This document shows positions 16,688 to 25,356 of a DNA stretch of 64,000 nt, in pieces (the first letter of the stretch is position 1; every line of letters starts with the position of its first letter). The notes under the pieces were generated by a model. The model saw nothing but the letters and a program-made list of their open reading frames with translations, had not been told where the DNA came from and made no database searches. The translations under genes and the position numbers were made by a program. Source of the stretch: Collinsella sp. AK_207A (lineage in GTDB: Bacteria > Actinomycetota > Coriobacteriia > Coriobacteriales > Coriobacteriaceae); the NCBI RefSeq assembly GCF_902501965.1, contig NZ_CABWID010000016.1, positions 113,891 through 177,890 of the forward strand, given 5' to 3'.

Positions 16688-18058
16688 CTACTCCGCGTTC
16701 GCGCTGGCGGGCCTGTCGGTGCTAGCGACGACCTCGCCGCCCGCCGCGGCGGCGCCCGTGGAACCGGAGCCGTCGTCCGCGCTCATGCCGCCCGAGATGA
16801 CGAGCACGTCGCCCTCGTCCACGGAGCCGGGCTCCACCACGGCGAGGTCGTCGTTCCTGGTCTTCACCGTCACGTCGCGCTGCTCGTAGGCATGCGTAGA
16901 CGCGTCAGTCTCGACGTTCACGTAGTAGTGCTCGCCGTCATCGCTCTGGAGCGCCATCACGGGCACCATCAGGGCGTCGTCGATCTTCTCGATAGTGAGC
17001 GAGACCTGCGCCGTCATGCCGGACTTCAGGCGCGGGTCGGGCTGGGGGATCAGCACGTCCACGGCGTAGGTGACGCCGGAGCCGCCGCCGTCGTAGGAGC
17101 CGGCGTCCGTGGCCGTGGACGAGATGGAGGCGATGTTCGTCACCGTGCCCGCGAGCGAGACCCCCTCGAGCGCGGGGAAGGTGATCGTGGCCGCCTGGTC
17201 GCGCGCCACCTTCTCGATGCTCTTCTCGTCTACCTGGATACGGACCTTCATCTGCGAGAGGTCGGCCACCTGCACGAGCGGGTCGGTGCCCGTCTGGGCG
17301 CGCGGGCCCACCATGGCGCCCACCTTGGCGTTCATGGTGATAACGGTGCCGTCGGACTGCGCGCGCACCTGGCGCTTGGCGTCGGCGTCGGCCACCACCT
17401 GGTTGTAGTCCTCCTGGGCCTGGGCCACGGCGCTGTCCGCGGCGGAGAGCGTGGACTTGTCGGGGAGGGACGCCATGCCGGAATCGTCCGCGTTGTAGGC
17501 GTCGACCTGCTGGTTGTAGGCGTTATAGGCATCCTTCTGGCTCGCCTTGGCGCTGTTCAGAGCCTTCGCCGCCGCGTCCACCGACTGGTCCACAGCATCG
17601 CTCTTCACGGTGAAGAGCACGTCGCCCTTCTTGACCGCCTGGCCCTCGGCCACGCGCACCTCGGCGATGGTCCCGTCCACCTCGGAGGTCGCCACGGTGG
17701 AGGAGAGCGGCTGGAGGGAGCCCTTGGCGTCCACCTCGGTGGTGAAGGTGCCGCGCGTGACCGCATCGGTCACCGGCTCCATGTTCTGCTCGGGCTGGCG
17801 GGAGAGGAGCATGGTGGCGCCCACCGCCAGGAGCACCACGGCGAGGACGACGACGCCGGCGATCACGCGCCGGCGGATCTTCTTCCGCCGGCGCTCGGCG
17901 CGACGCTCCTTCAGTTTGGCGTAGGCCTCGTCGGCCGTGGGGTCGGCACCGGCGGCGCTCACCGCCCCGATGACGTCGAGCGCGTTCGTGCTCGACGCCC
18001 CAAGCTGCTTGTCCGCGCTGGGTTCGAGCTCGTTGTTCCCGTTGGTCTGGTCCGTCAT
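16688..18058 (-). CDS. Membrane-fusion/adaptor protein (HlyD/MacA-like)
   Basis: A 456-residue envelope protein: a polar cytoplasmic head of ~60 residues with an Arg/Lys-rich stretch, one membrane anchor (IAGVVVLAVVLLAVGATM), a lipoyl-like half (VDGTIAEVRVAEGQAV), an alpha-helical hairpin region (~residues 160-235), the second lipoyl half and beta-barrel domains. The C-terminus is Gly/Ala/Ser-rich. It is the first gene of a three-gene minus-strand operon with the ATPase and permease, an arrangement usual for Gram-positive MacAB-like exporters. Confidence 0.88.
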   Translation of the reverse strand: MTDQTNGNNELEPSADKQLGASSTNALDVIGAVSAAGADPTADEAYAKLKERRAERRRKKIRRRVIAGVVVLAVVLLAVGATMLLSRQPEQNMEPVTDAVTRGTFTTEVDAKGSLQPLSSTVATSEVDGTIAEVRVAEGQAVKKGDVLFTVKSDAVDQSVDAAAKALNSAKASQKDAYNAYNQQVDAYNADDSGMASLPDKSTLSAADSAVAQAQEDYNQVVADADAKRQVRAQSDGTVITMNAKVGAMVGPRAQTGTDPLVQVADLSQMKVRIQVDEKSIEKVARDQAATITFPALEGVSLAGTVTNIASISSTATDAGSYDGGGSGVTYAVDVLIPQPDPRLKSGMTAQVSLTIEKIDDALMVPVMALQSDDGEHYYVNVETDASTHAYEQRDVTVKTRNDDLAVVEPGSVDEGDVLVISGGMSADDGSGSTGAAAAGGEVVASTDRPASANAE

Positions 18059-18586
18059 GGGCTGCTCCTCAGGTTAGGGGGTGGCGGGAAGATGGTTCGG
18101 GCCCGGGCGGGTGCGGACCGCGACCGGTCGCGATGAACGCGTATCTCCTCCATGCTACCGTATTCAGGGGCGGCGGCCTCTGCCTTTCGACAGATGACAA
18201 AACCGTAAGATTGAACGTAAAATCCCATAAGCCTGCGCGGCGCAACGGCCTCCGGGCACCGGTCCCGCGGACACTCTGGTATGTGGAACCAAGGCCACGG
18301 GGAAATGATTCTGTAACGAACATGCATGAGATTGCGGTGATGGTGCATAATACCCAGCAAATACTGCAGCTAGATAAAGTGCCAAAGGAAGACTTGCCGA
18401 AATAAAGCTGACGTGATTCTTTTTTACGCTAAAGTATGACAAACGTATACGCCGTGTAAGCTCCCAGAACAGCCAGGGTACACGGCGATGCGCATCGACG
18501 CGCCAGGCATAGTGCAGGCGGAGGCGGGGAAGGGCCCACGCCACCGTCAGGCGCCTCGGGAAGGCATTCATCTTAAGGAGGATGGC
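18059..18586. other. Divergent intergenic region before oppA
   Basis: A 528-nt gene-free stretch between the divergent adaptor gene and oppA, with lower GC than its surroundings in 18190-18450. It must carry both promoters, but I find no unambiguous -35/-10 pair. The notable structures are an inverted repeat at 18450-18487 and a 12-nt palindrome at 18486-18497, listed separately. Confidence 0.6.
18450..18497 (+). promoter_or_regulatory. Inverted repeat and abutting palindrome upstream of oppA
   Basis: CGCCGTGTA (18450-18458) is exactly inverted as TACACGGCG (18479-18487) around a 20-nt loop. The perfect palindrome CGATGCGCATCG (18486-18497) abuts it. The region is about 90 nt before the oppA start, so it may be a leader structure or a binding site for a peptide-uptake regulator. 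Confidence 0.45.
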
Positions 18587-20245
18587 ATGGCTGAAACCAA
18601 GATCACCCGTCGTGCGTTCGTGGGCGGCTCCCTCGCCGCGAGCGCGCTGGCCGCGCTTGCCGCGTGCGGCCAGAAGAAGGCCGCTACCACCGGTTCCGGT
18701 AGCGCCGCTGCCGACAACCCCACCGCCACCGGCAACACCCTGGTGTTCTACATCAACGACCCTGTTGCCATCGACCCCTACAACCTGCAGGAGTCCGAGG
18801 GCGCCCAGGTCGGCCAGATCCTCTTCGACTCCCTGGTCGACTGGGACTTCGAGAAGAACGAGTGGGCCTACGCCGCGGCCGAGAGCCACACGGTTTCCGA
18901 GGACGGTCTGACCTACACCTTCACCCTGAAGGACGCCACCTTCCACAACGGTGACAAGGTCGACGCCGCTTCCTTCAAGCGCGGCTGGGAGCGCCTGCTC
19001 GATTCCAAGATGAAGACCCCGGGCGAGATCGGCTACCACCTGGCCCCCGTCGCCGGCTACCAGGACATGGTCGACGGCAAGGCCACGGAGCTCTCCGGCG
19101 TGAAGGCTGTGGACGAGAAGACCCTCGAGGTCACCCTCTCCGCCCCGATGGGCGACTTCATGGCTGTGCTCTGCCACCCGGGTCTGGCCCCGGTGCCCAA
19201 GGCCGCCGTGGACGACCCCGACAGCTTCCTGCTCGCCCCGATCGGCAACGGCCCCTTCAAGATGGACGGCAAGTGGGAGTCCGGCCAGTACATCGACGTC
19301 GTGAAGTTCGACGACTACTACGGCGACGCGCCCAAGATCGACGGCGTGCACTTCTCCATCCAGAAGGACCCGGACACCGCGTTCCGTGAGTTCGAGGCTG
19401 GCAACATCGACTTCTGCCAGATTCCGACCGGCCGCCTGAAGGAGAATGCCAAGAAGTACGGCGAGGCCGAGGACGGCTACACCGTCACCCCGAAGCACCA
19501 GGCGCTCTTCGGTTCCGAGATGTCCACCTACTACCTGGCCTGCAACCTTAAGGACGAGACGATCGCCAACAAGGACCTGCGTCATGCCATCTCCCTGGCC
19601 ATCAACCGCCAGAACATCGTGGACACCCTCTTCGAGGGCAAGCGCACCCCGGCCACCTGCATCTTCCCGCCGCTGATCGACTCCGATTCCTCCAACGCCT
19701 GGAAGTATTGCCCCGCCGAGCCCGATGTGGAGCAGGCCAAGAAGATCATCGCCGACGCCGGCCTCGAAGGCACCGAGGTCACCCTCAACTACAACTCCGG
19801 CGGCGGCCACGAGGATATCATGTCCATCGTGCAGTCCGACCTGGAGGCCGTGGGCCTGAAAGTCACCCAGTCCGCGCAGGAGTGGGCCGCCTACCTGGAC
19901 AGTCTGACCAACGGTAACTTCCAGCTGGGCCGTCTGGGCTGGATCGCCGACTATCCCACCATGGATAACTTCATCTACCCCAACTTCTTCTCCACGGCCG
20001 ACAACAACTACTCCAAGTACAACAACCCGGAGCTGGACGCCGCCACGGAAGCGGCCCGTCAGATTCAGGACGAGACCGAGCGCAAGGCCAAGTACCGCGA
20101 GATCAACCAGATGGCCGGCGAGGACCTGCCCATCATCCCCATCATGTGGTACTCGCACGTGCACATCGGCTCCGAGCGCGTCAAGACCCTGTTCTACGAT
20201 CCGCAGGGCAAGGCCGACCTCGACAAGGCCGAGCTGAACGCCTAA
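18587..20245 (+). CDS. oppA: Oligopeptide ABC transporter substrate-binding lipoprotein
   Basis: A 552-residue solute-binding protein (SBP family 5) that captures peptides outside the membrane. The N-terminus holds a twin-arginine-like TRRAFVGG and a lipobox ending LAALAAC, so it is probably exported by Tat and lipid-anchored at that cysteine. The body has typical segments such as YTFTLKDATFHNGDKV and RHAISLAINRQNIVD. The ATG at 18587 follows AAGGAGG. It is first of oppABCDF; a strong hairpin follows it, which would let oppA be made in excess over the other subunits. Confidence 0.93.
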   Translation: MAETKITRRAFVGGSLAASALAALAACGQKKAATTGSGSAAADNPTATGNTLVFYINDPVAIDPYNLQESEGAQVGQILFDSLVDWDFEKNEWAYAAAESHTVSEDGLTYTFTLKDATFHNGDKVDAASFKRGWERLLDSKMKTPGEIGYHLAPVAGYQDMVDGKATELSGVKAVDEKTLEVTLSAPMGDFMAVLCHPGLAPVPKAAVDDPDSFLLAPIGNGPFKMDGKWESGQYIDVVKFDDYYGDAPKIDGVHFSIQKDPDTAFREFEAGNIDFCQIPTGRLKENAKKYGEAEDGYTVTPKHQALFGSEMSTYYLACNLKDETIANKDLRHAISLAINRQNIVDTLFEGKRTPATCIFPPLIDSDSSNAWKYCPAEPDVEQAKKIIADAGLEGTEVTLNYNSGGGHEDIMSIVQSDLEAVGLKVTQSAQEWAAYLDSLTNGNFQLGRLGWIADYPTMDNFIYPNFFSTADNNYSKYNNPELDAATEAARQIQDETERKAKYREINQMAGEDLPIIPIMWYSHVHIGSERVKTLFYDPQGKADLDKAELNA

Positions 20246-20283
20246 TATTTCTCCGCTGTTGAAAAGCCGCTAGGCACTTTTTC

Positions 20284-20316
20284 GCGGGACGTCGGCCTGA
20301 ACAACCGACGTCCCGC
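20284..20316 (+). terminator. 12-bp hairpin between oppA and oppB
   Basis: GCGGGACGTCGG (20284-20295) pairs perfectly with CCGACGTCCCGC (20305-20316), loop 9 nt, followed by TTGGCGGTTTCTC. It is probably a partial terminator or 3' stabiliser, as often seen after binding-protein genes. Confidence 0.7.
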
Positions 20317-20434
20317 TTGGCGGTTTCTCACGCCGGCTGCGTCATCATCGCCTCTCCCCTGAGGTCCACCTGGCCCGAGGAGATGCGACGATGACGTAGC
20401 GTGCGGACCTATTGGACACGACAGAGGGGTGCAG

Positions 20435-21475
20435 ATGCTCAAGTACATCCTCAAACGAGTTCTCCAGTTCATACCGGTTTTCCTCGGTGTGACGATCATC
20501 CTCTTCGCCATGGAGAACATCGTCCCGGGCGATCCGATTAAGCTCATGGCGGGCGAGAAGAAACTCGACCCCCAGACCGAGATCAACCTCCGTGCCTCCT
20601 TCCACCTCATTCAGACGGACGCGGACGGCAACCCGATCTACGACGAGAACGGCGACACCATCGAGACGCCCATGTGGGAGCGCTGCGCGCTCTACGTGAA
20701 CGGCCTGCTCCACGGCGACCTGGGCATCTCGTACCAGCGTAAGGGTCAGGCGGTGGCCGACATCCTGGGTGCCAAGTACCCCTACACCTTCAAGCTCGCC
20801 GTGGTGGCCATCGTGCTCGAGGCCGTGGTGGGCATCGGTGCCGGCCTGGTCTCCGCCATCAAGCGCTACAGCTTCTGGGACGTGTTCGTCACGCTGACCA
20901 CGTCCATCCTGGTGGCCATGCCCGCGTTCTGGTTAGGCATGTTGCTCCAGCTCTTCTTCGGCGTGTATTTGAAAGACTGGACGGGCGGTGCCTTCTACCT
21001 TCCCATCTCCGCTGACTTTAGCCCGAGCGCGGTCTTCGATGAGGGCATGTACTACATCCTGCCCGCCATCACCCTGGCCTCCGTTTCCACCGCGTACGCC
21101 GCGCGTATCATGCGCAGCCAGCTGCTCGAGGTCATGAACCAGGACTACATCCGCACCGCGCGCGCCAAGGGCCTTTCCGGTCGCCAGGTGATCTGGCGCC
21201 ATGCGTTGAAGAACGCCATGATTCCCGTCGTCACCTACATTGGCAACGACTTCGGTGCCATGATGGCCGGCGCCATCCTCACCGAGACGGTGTTCAACTG
21301 GCCGGGCGTGGGTTACGAGACCTACCGCGCCATCAACCAGCGCGACTGGCCCATCGTGCTCGGCTCCGTGACGGTGATCGTCATCCTGGTGATGGTCATC
21401 AACCTGCTCGTCGATATCAGCTACGCCTTCCTTGATCCGCGCATTCGCTACGGCGCGCCCAAGGACGAGGCCTAA
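20435..21475 (+). CDS. oppB: Oligopeptide ABC transporter permease OppB
   Basis: A 346-residue inner-membrane permease with six membrane segments, beginning LKRVLQFIPVFLGVTIILF, and a large extracytoplasmic loop after the first. The EAA loop that docks the ATPases is seen in RTARAKGLSGRQVIWRHAL. The ATG at 20435 is 6 nt after GAGGGG; an in-frame GTG at 20429 is too close. It is followed by oppC at a 15-nt gap. Confidence 0.93.
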   Translation: MLKYILKRVLQFIPVFLGVTIILFAMENIVPGDPIKLMAGEKKLDPQTEINLRASFHLIQTDADGNPIYDENGDTIETPMWERCALYVNGLLHGDLGISYQRKGQAVADILGAKYPYTFKLAVVAIVLEAVVGIGAGLVSAIKRYSFWDVFVTLTTSILVAMPAFWLGMLLQLFFGVYLKDWTGGAFYLPISADFSPSAVFDEGMYYILPAITLASVSTAYAARIMRSQLLEVMNQDYIRTARAKGLSGRQVIWRHALKNAMIPVVTYIGNDFGAMMAGAILTETVFNWPGVGYETYRAINQRDWPIVLGSVTVIVILVMVINLLVDISYAFLDPRIRYGAPKDEA

Positions 21476-21490
21476 GAAGGGAGGCAGCAG

Positions 21491-22447
21491 ATGACTGAAC
21501 AGAAGAGCCCTCTTCAGAGCAACGGGGCCGCTCAGGTGGATGCGTCCGCCGACGCCAAGGCCGGCGCCGTGCCCCAGAAGTCCCGCACCCTGTGGGGCGA
21601 CGCGTGGAAGCGCCTGCGCCGCAACAAGCTCGCCATGATCGGTCTGATCTGGATCATCATCATGGTCGTGATCGCGCTCTCCGCCGACCTGTGGGTCCCG
21701 CACGTGCTCGGTAACCCCACGCAGGCGGACTCCTCGACCATGCTCGCCAACTCGCGCCTGGCGCCCTCGCTCGAGCACCCGTTCGGCACCGATACCCTCG
21801 GTCGCGACGTGCTCTCCCGCGTGATCTACGGCGCGCGCGTGTCGTTGGCCGTCGGCGTGCTCGCCACGGCCATCTCCACGGCCATCGGCCTCGTGCTCGG
21901 TGCCCTCGCTGCGTTCTACGGCGGTATCTGGGACACCATCATCATGCGCTGTGCCGACATCTTCATGGCGTTCCCGTACACGCTCTTCGTGATCGCCATG
22001 ATCGCGGTGCTCGGCAACGGCATCCAGAACGTGTTCATCGCCATCGGCATCCTGGGCTGGCCCTCCATCGCCCGCGTGTTCCGCTCCGCCATCCTCACGG
22101 TGAAGGAGAATGACTACGTGGACGCGGCACGCGCCATGGGCGCTTCCGATGCGCGCATCATCGCTCGTCACATCTTCCCCAACTCTGTGGCTTCCATCGT
22201 GGTGTACGCCACCATGAACGTGGGCGGTGCCATCCTCACCGAGAGCGCGCTCTCGTTCCTGGGCATGGGCGTTGTCCCGCCCGATCCCTCCTGGGGCAAC
22301 CTGATCGAGGACGGCCAGAAGTACCTGGCCACGCAGCCCTGGCTCATGCTGATGCCGGGTCTGGCGATTCTCACCACGGTGCTCGCCTTCACCCTGCTGG
22401 GCGACGGCCTGCGCGATGCCCTGGACGTCAAGATGAAGGATGCGTAA
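21491..22447 (+). CDS. oppC: Oligopeptide ABC transporter permease OppC
   Basis: A 318-residue permease partner of OppB. It has an N-terminal cytoplasmic stretch of ~45 residues, a first membrane segment (MIGLIWIIIMVVIALSA), then the family's HPFGTDTLGRDVLSRV and five further segments. The EAA loop is DAARAMGASDARIIARHIF. The start follows AAGGGAGG. Its stop codon overlaps the likely oppD start. Confidence 0.94.
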   Translation: MTEQKSPLQSNGAAQVDASADAKAGAVPQKSRTLWGDAWKRLRRNKLAMIGLIWIIIMVVIALSADLWVPHVLGNPTQADSSTMLANSRLAPSLEHPFGTDTLGRDVLSRVIYGARVSLAVGVLATAISTAIGLVLGALAAFYGGIWDTIIMRCADIFMAFPYTLFVIAMIAVLGNGIQNVFIAIGILGWPSIARVFRSAILTVKENDYVDAARAMGASDARIIARHIFPNSVASIVVYATMNVGGAILTESALSFLGMGVVPPDPSWGNLIEDGQKYLATQPWLMLMPGLAILTTVLAFTLLGDGLRDALDVKMKDA

Positions 22448-23582
22448 GCCTATGTTTGGTAAATCCAAGACGGTCGACACCTCCCAGGACCTCAAGAACC
22501 AGCCGGTTCCCGAGGGGCATCATCTGCTGGAGGTCGATGACCTCAAGATGTACTTCCACACCGAGGACGGCGTGGTGCGCGCGGTCGACGGCGTGTCCTA
22601 CACGCTGGACCGCGGCGAGACCCTCGGCGTGGTGGGCGAGTCCGGTTCGGGCAAGTCCGTCACCCATATGACCATGATGGGCCTCATCCCCATGCCTCCG
22701 GGAAAGATTGAGGGCGGGTCTGTGTTCTACCGCGGGCACGACCTGCTCAACATGCCCGAGGCGCAGATGCAGCACGTGCGCGGCAACGACATCGCCATGA
22801 TCTTCCAGGACCCCATGACCAGCCTGAACCCGGTCTACAAGATCGGCAAGCAGGTGGGGGAGGGCCTGCGCCTGCATCGAGGCTACTCCAAGGAGCAGGC
22901 GCTGAAGCGCGCCGTTGAGCTTCTTGACGCCGTGGGCATCCCCGAGCCCGAGAAGCGCGTGAACGAGTATCCGCACCAGTTCTCAGGCGGTATGCGTCAG
23001 CGCGTGATGATTGCCATGGCGCTCGCCTGCGACCCCGACATCCTCATCGCCGACGAGCCGACCACGGCGCTCGACGTGACGATCCAGGCACAGATCATCG
23101 AGCTCATGCAGGAGATGCAGGAGAAGAACGGCAACGCCATCGTCATGATCACGCACGACCTGGGCGTGGTGGCCGACATCGCGGACAAGATCATGGTCAT
23201 GTACGCCGGCCGCCCGGTGGAGTTCGGCACCGCTGACGAGATCTTCTACGAGAGCCGCCATCCCTACACCTGGGGCCTCATCCGCAGCATCCCCGAGCAG
23301 GCGACGGACGAGAAGAAGCCGCTCACGCCGATTCACGGCAATCCGCCGGCGCTCTCCAACCTGCCCAAGGGCTGCGTGTTCAGCCCGCGCTGCCCGTACG
23401 CCACGGACAAGTGCCGCGCTGAGCGCCCCGAGCGCTTCGAGACCGGCACCGGCCACTACGCCGCGTGCCATTACGCGGGCGATGCCGACTTCATCAAGAA
23501 GAACGCGCCCGATACCTCGCGCTCCCGTAAGGTGAGCGTGGCCATGCTCGATCAGGAAGAGACGAAGGGAGGCGAGGCGTAA
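22440..23582 (+). CDS. oppD: Oligopeptide ABC transporter ATPase OppD
   Basis: A 380-residue ATPase. Walker [10 protein letters not shown]-loop [11 protein letters not shown], signature [15 protein letters not shown], Walker [12 protein letters not shown] and switch H in MITHDLGV are present. A C-terminal oligopeptide-transporter domain carries a Cys cluster ([14 protein letters not shown]) typical of OppD/DppD, which can bind an Fe-S cluster in relatives. The start is uncertain between ATG 22440 (8-nt overlap with oppC) and ATG 22452; neither has an ideal ribosome site, and coupling to oppC is likely. Confidence 0.92.
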   Translation: MRKPMFGKSKTVDTSQDLKNQPVPEGHHLLEVDDLKMYFHTEDGVVRAVDGVSYTLDRGETLGVVGESGSGKSVTHMTMMGLIPMPPGKIEGGSVFYRGHDLLNMPEAQMQHVRGNDIAMIFQDPMTSLNPVYKIGKQVGEGLRLHRGYSKEQALKRAVELLDAVGIPEPEKRVNEYPHQFSGGMRQRVMIAMALACDPDILIADEPTTALDVTIQAQIIELMQEMQEKNGNAIVMITHDLGVVADIADKIMVMYAGRPVEFGTADEIFYESRHPYTWGLIRSIPEQATDEKKPLTPIHGNPPALSNLPKGCVFSPRCPYATDKCRAERPERFETGTGHYAACHYAGDADFIKKNAPDTSRSRKVSVAMLDQEETKGGEA

Positions 23583-23583
23583 G

Positions 23584-24612
23584 ATGGCATTCGATACCTC
23601 TCAGGGTCCCTTGCTGAAGGTCGAGCACCTCACCAAGGAGTTCCCCGCCGGTTCCGGCGTCTTCGGCGGCCGCTTCTCCAAGTCCGTGGTCTCTGCCGTG
23701 AACGACGTCTCGTTCGAGATCTACCCCGGCGAGACCTTCGGTCTGGTGGGCGAGTCCGGCTGCGGTAAGTCCACCACCGGTCGCACCATCATGCGCCTCA
23801 ACCGCCCCACCTCGGGCAAGGTGTTCTTCCAGGGTCGCGACGTGGCCGCCATGAACCATCGCGAGCTCAAGGCTATGCGTCGCGACATGCAGTTCATCTT
23901 CCAGGACCCCTACGCGAGCCTGAACCCCCGCATGACCATCGGCGAGATCATCTCAGAGCCGATGACCATCCACGGTGTGGGCACCATGGAAGAGCGCATG
24001 GAGACCGTGCGCGAGCTGCTCGACGTGGTCGGCCTGAACCCCGAGCATATCAACCGCTATCCGCATGAGTTCTCGGGCGGTCAGCGCCAGCGCGTGGGCA
24101 TCGCCCGCGCCTTCGCCCTCAAGCCCAAGCTGATTATCTGCGACGAGCCGGTCTCCGCCCTCGACGTGTCCATTCAGGCCCAGGTGCTCAACCTGCTGAA
24201 GGACCTGCAGGACCGTTACGGCACGGCCTACCTGTTCATCGCGCACGACCTCTCGGTTGTGCAGCACATCTCCGACCGCGTGGCCGTGATGTACCTAGGC
24301 AAGATGGTGGAGGTCTCCGACTGGAAGACGCTCTACACCGAGCCGCATCACCCCTACACGCAATCGCTGCTCTCTGCGGTGCCGGTGCCCGATCCGGACA
24401 TCCAGAAGACGCGCAAGCGCATCATCCTAGCCGGTGACCCGCCCTCGCCGATCGATCCGCCGACGGGATGCCGCTTCCACACGCGCTGTCCGATCGCTCA
24501 GGCCAAGTGCTCGCAGGAGCAGCCCGAGTGGCGCGAGGTGGCGCCGGGTCATTTCTGCGCGTGCCACTTTGCGTCGCCGTTCCCCATCAAAGAGTCGCAC
24601 ATCGACCTGTAA
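23584..24612 (+). CDS. oppF: Oligopeptide ABC transporter ATPase OppF
   Basis: A 342-residue ATPase partner of OppD. Walker [11 protein letters not shown]-loop [13 protein letters not shown], signature [15 protein letters not shown], Walker [12 protein letters not shown] and the switch histidine in FIAHDLSV are intact. The C-terminal domain has the [14 protein letters not shown] cluster. The start lies 1 nt after the oppD stop and follows GGGAGG. It ends the operon; hairpins follow at 24624-24679 and 24726-24756. Confidence 0.94.
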   Translation: MAFDTSQGPLLKVEHLTKEFPAGSGVFGGRFSKSVVSAVNDVSFEIYPGETFGLVGESGCGKSTTGRTIMRLNRPTSGKVFFQGRDVAAMNHRELKAMRRDMQFIFQDPYASLNPRMTIGEIISEPMTIHGVGTMEERMETVRELLDVVGLNPEHINRYPHEFSGGQRQRVGIARAFALKPKLIICDEPVSALDVSIQAQVLNLLKDLQDRYGTAYLFIAHDLSVVQHISDRVAVMYLGKMVEVSDWKTLYTEPHHPYTQSLLSAVPVPDPDIQKTRKRIILAGDPPSPIDPPTGCRFHTRCPIAQAKCSQEQPEWREVAPGHFCACHFASPFPIKESHIDL

Positions 24613-24623
24613 CGCTTGTCCGG

Positions 24624-24679
24624 TGACGCCCCATCCTCCGCTCAACCTCGCTGCTGAGGTCGCGAAGGACGGGGCGTCA
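24624..24679 (+). terminator. Large hairpin after oppF
   Basis: TGACGCCCC (24624-24632) pairs with GGGGCGTCA (24671-24679), with inner pairing ACCTC/GAGGT. There is no T-tract, so it may act as a 3' stabiliser or a weak terminator. Confidence 0.5.
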
Positions 24680-24725
24680 TCCGATGCTTTCACGGTTGCG
24701 TGCTTTGGAAAGTAATAATCTTGTT

Positions 24726-24756
24726 GCGCGTCTGGCTTTGTCGGACGCGCTTCTTG
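24726..24756 (+). terminator. Second hairpin after oppF
   Basis: GCGCGTC (24726-24732) pairs with GACGCGC (24744-24750), followed by TTCTTG. It could be the main terminator of the opp operon. Confidence 0.55.
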
Positions 24757-24861
24757 TATAGGTCGTATTCGAAACAGGCATGCAAGCGCATCGTGCGTGC
24801 GAGTACATGGAGTGAATTCACTTGGGGTATCGCCTTTCCCGACCTTGCATGGAGGGGACAC

Positions 24862-25082
24862 ATGATCTGCAGGGATTTTCAGAGCCTGAAGCTATTGGCG
24901 TTGGGGCTTGGCTGCATGCGCCTGCCCAAGAGCGGGCCGGCGGACGAGGATATCGACGTGGCGGCGACCCCGGGATTGCATCGGCTGCGGCGCCTGCGCG
25001 TCCGTCTTCCCGCGGGGTATCGACATTCCCGGTATCATGACCGACTTCGCGGAGCGCCTGGCGGGCTGCTTCGAGCAGGTAG
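24862..25082 (+). pseudogene. Internally deleted Fe-S aldo/keto reductase
   Basis: An ATG after GGAGGGG opens a frame reading like an aldo/keto reductase N-terminus (RDFQSLKLLALGLGCMRLP). After about 30 codons the match stops, and in the next frame, from about 24970, the C-terminal Fe-S part appears (DCIGCGACASVFPRGIDIPG, then a short helix). The roughly 300 residues of barrel between are missing and the halves are out of frame. The last cluster cysteine is also replaced by Phe. It is therefore a dead gene. The intact gene at 8621 shows the full form. Confidence 0.75.
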
Positions 25083-25105
25083 ATGGGGGTTCGTGGGCGC
25101 GAGGC

Positions 25106-25155
25106 AAAAAAGTTCAAAAAAGTCCTTGCGCCATCGAGATGCCTTAGGCTACTAT
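25106..25155 (+). promoter_or_regulatory. tRNA-Leu promoter
   Basis: A-tract 25106-25111, then 14 nt, -35 box TTGCGC (25126-25131), an 18-nt spacer and -10 box TACTAT (25150-25155). The tRNA begins 18 nt later. Confidence 0.7.
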
Positions 25156-25173
25156 ATCCCTTGCTGAAACCAC

Positions 25174-25263
25174 GTCGGAGTGGCGGAATTGGCAGACGCG
25201 CTAGCTTGAGGTGCTAGTGACCAAATTGCGGTCATGCGGGTTCAAGTCCCGCCTCCGACACCA
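25174..25263 (+). tRNA. tRNA-Leu (GAG)
   Basis: Acceptor GTCGGAG pairs with CTCCGAC (25253-25259); anticodon stem CTAGC/GCTAG with loop TTGAGGT gives anticodon GAG; the long variable arm is typical of Leu; T loop TTCAAGT; CCA is encoded at 25261-25263. Confidence 0.95.
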
Positions 25264-25274
25264 TCGCATTCAAG

Positions 25275-25299
25275 GAGCCTCTTCGGAGGCTCTCTTTGT
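25275..25299 (+). terminator. Terminator after tRNA-Leu
   Basis: GAGCCTC (25275-25281), a TTCG tetraloop and GAGGCTC (25286-25292) form a perfect stem followed by TCTTTGT. Confidence 0.85.
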
Positions 25300-25356
25300 A
25301 TCTGTATCGGGCGGCGTGGGCGCACCGACCGTGGCCGCCGGTAGGGGAGGCGGCCC

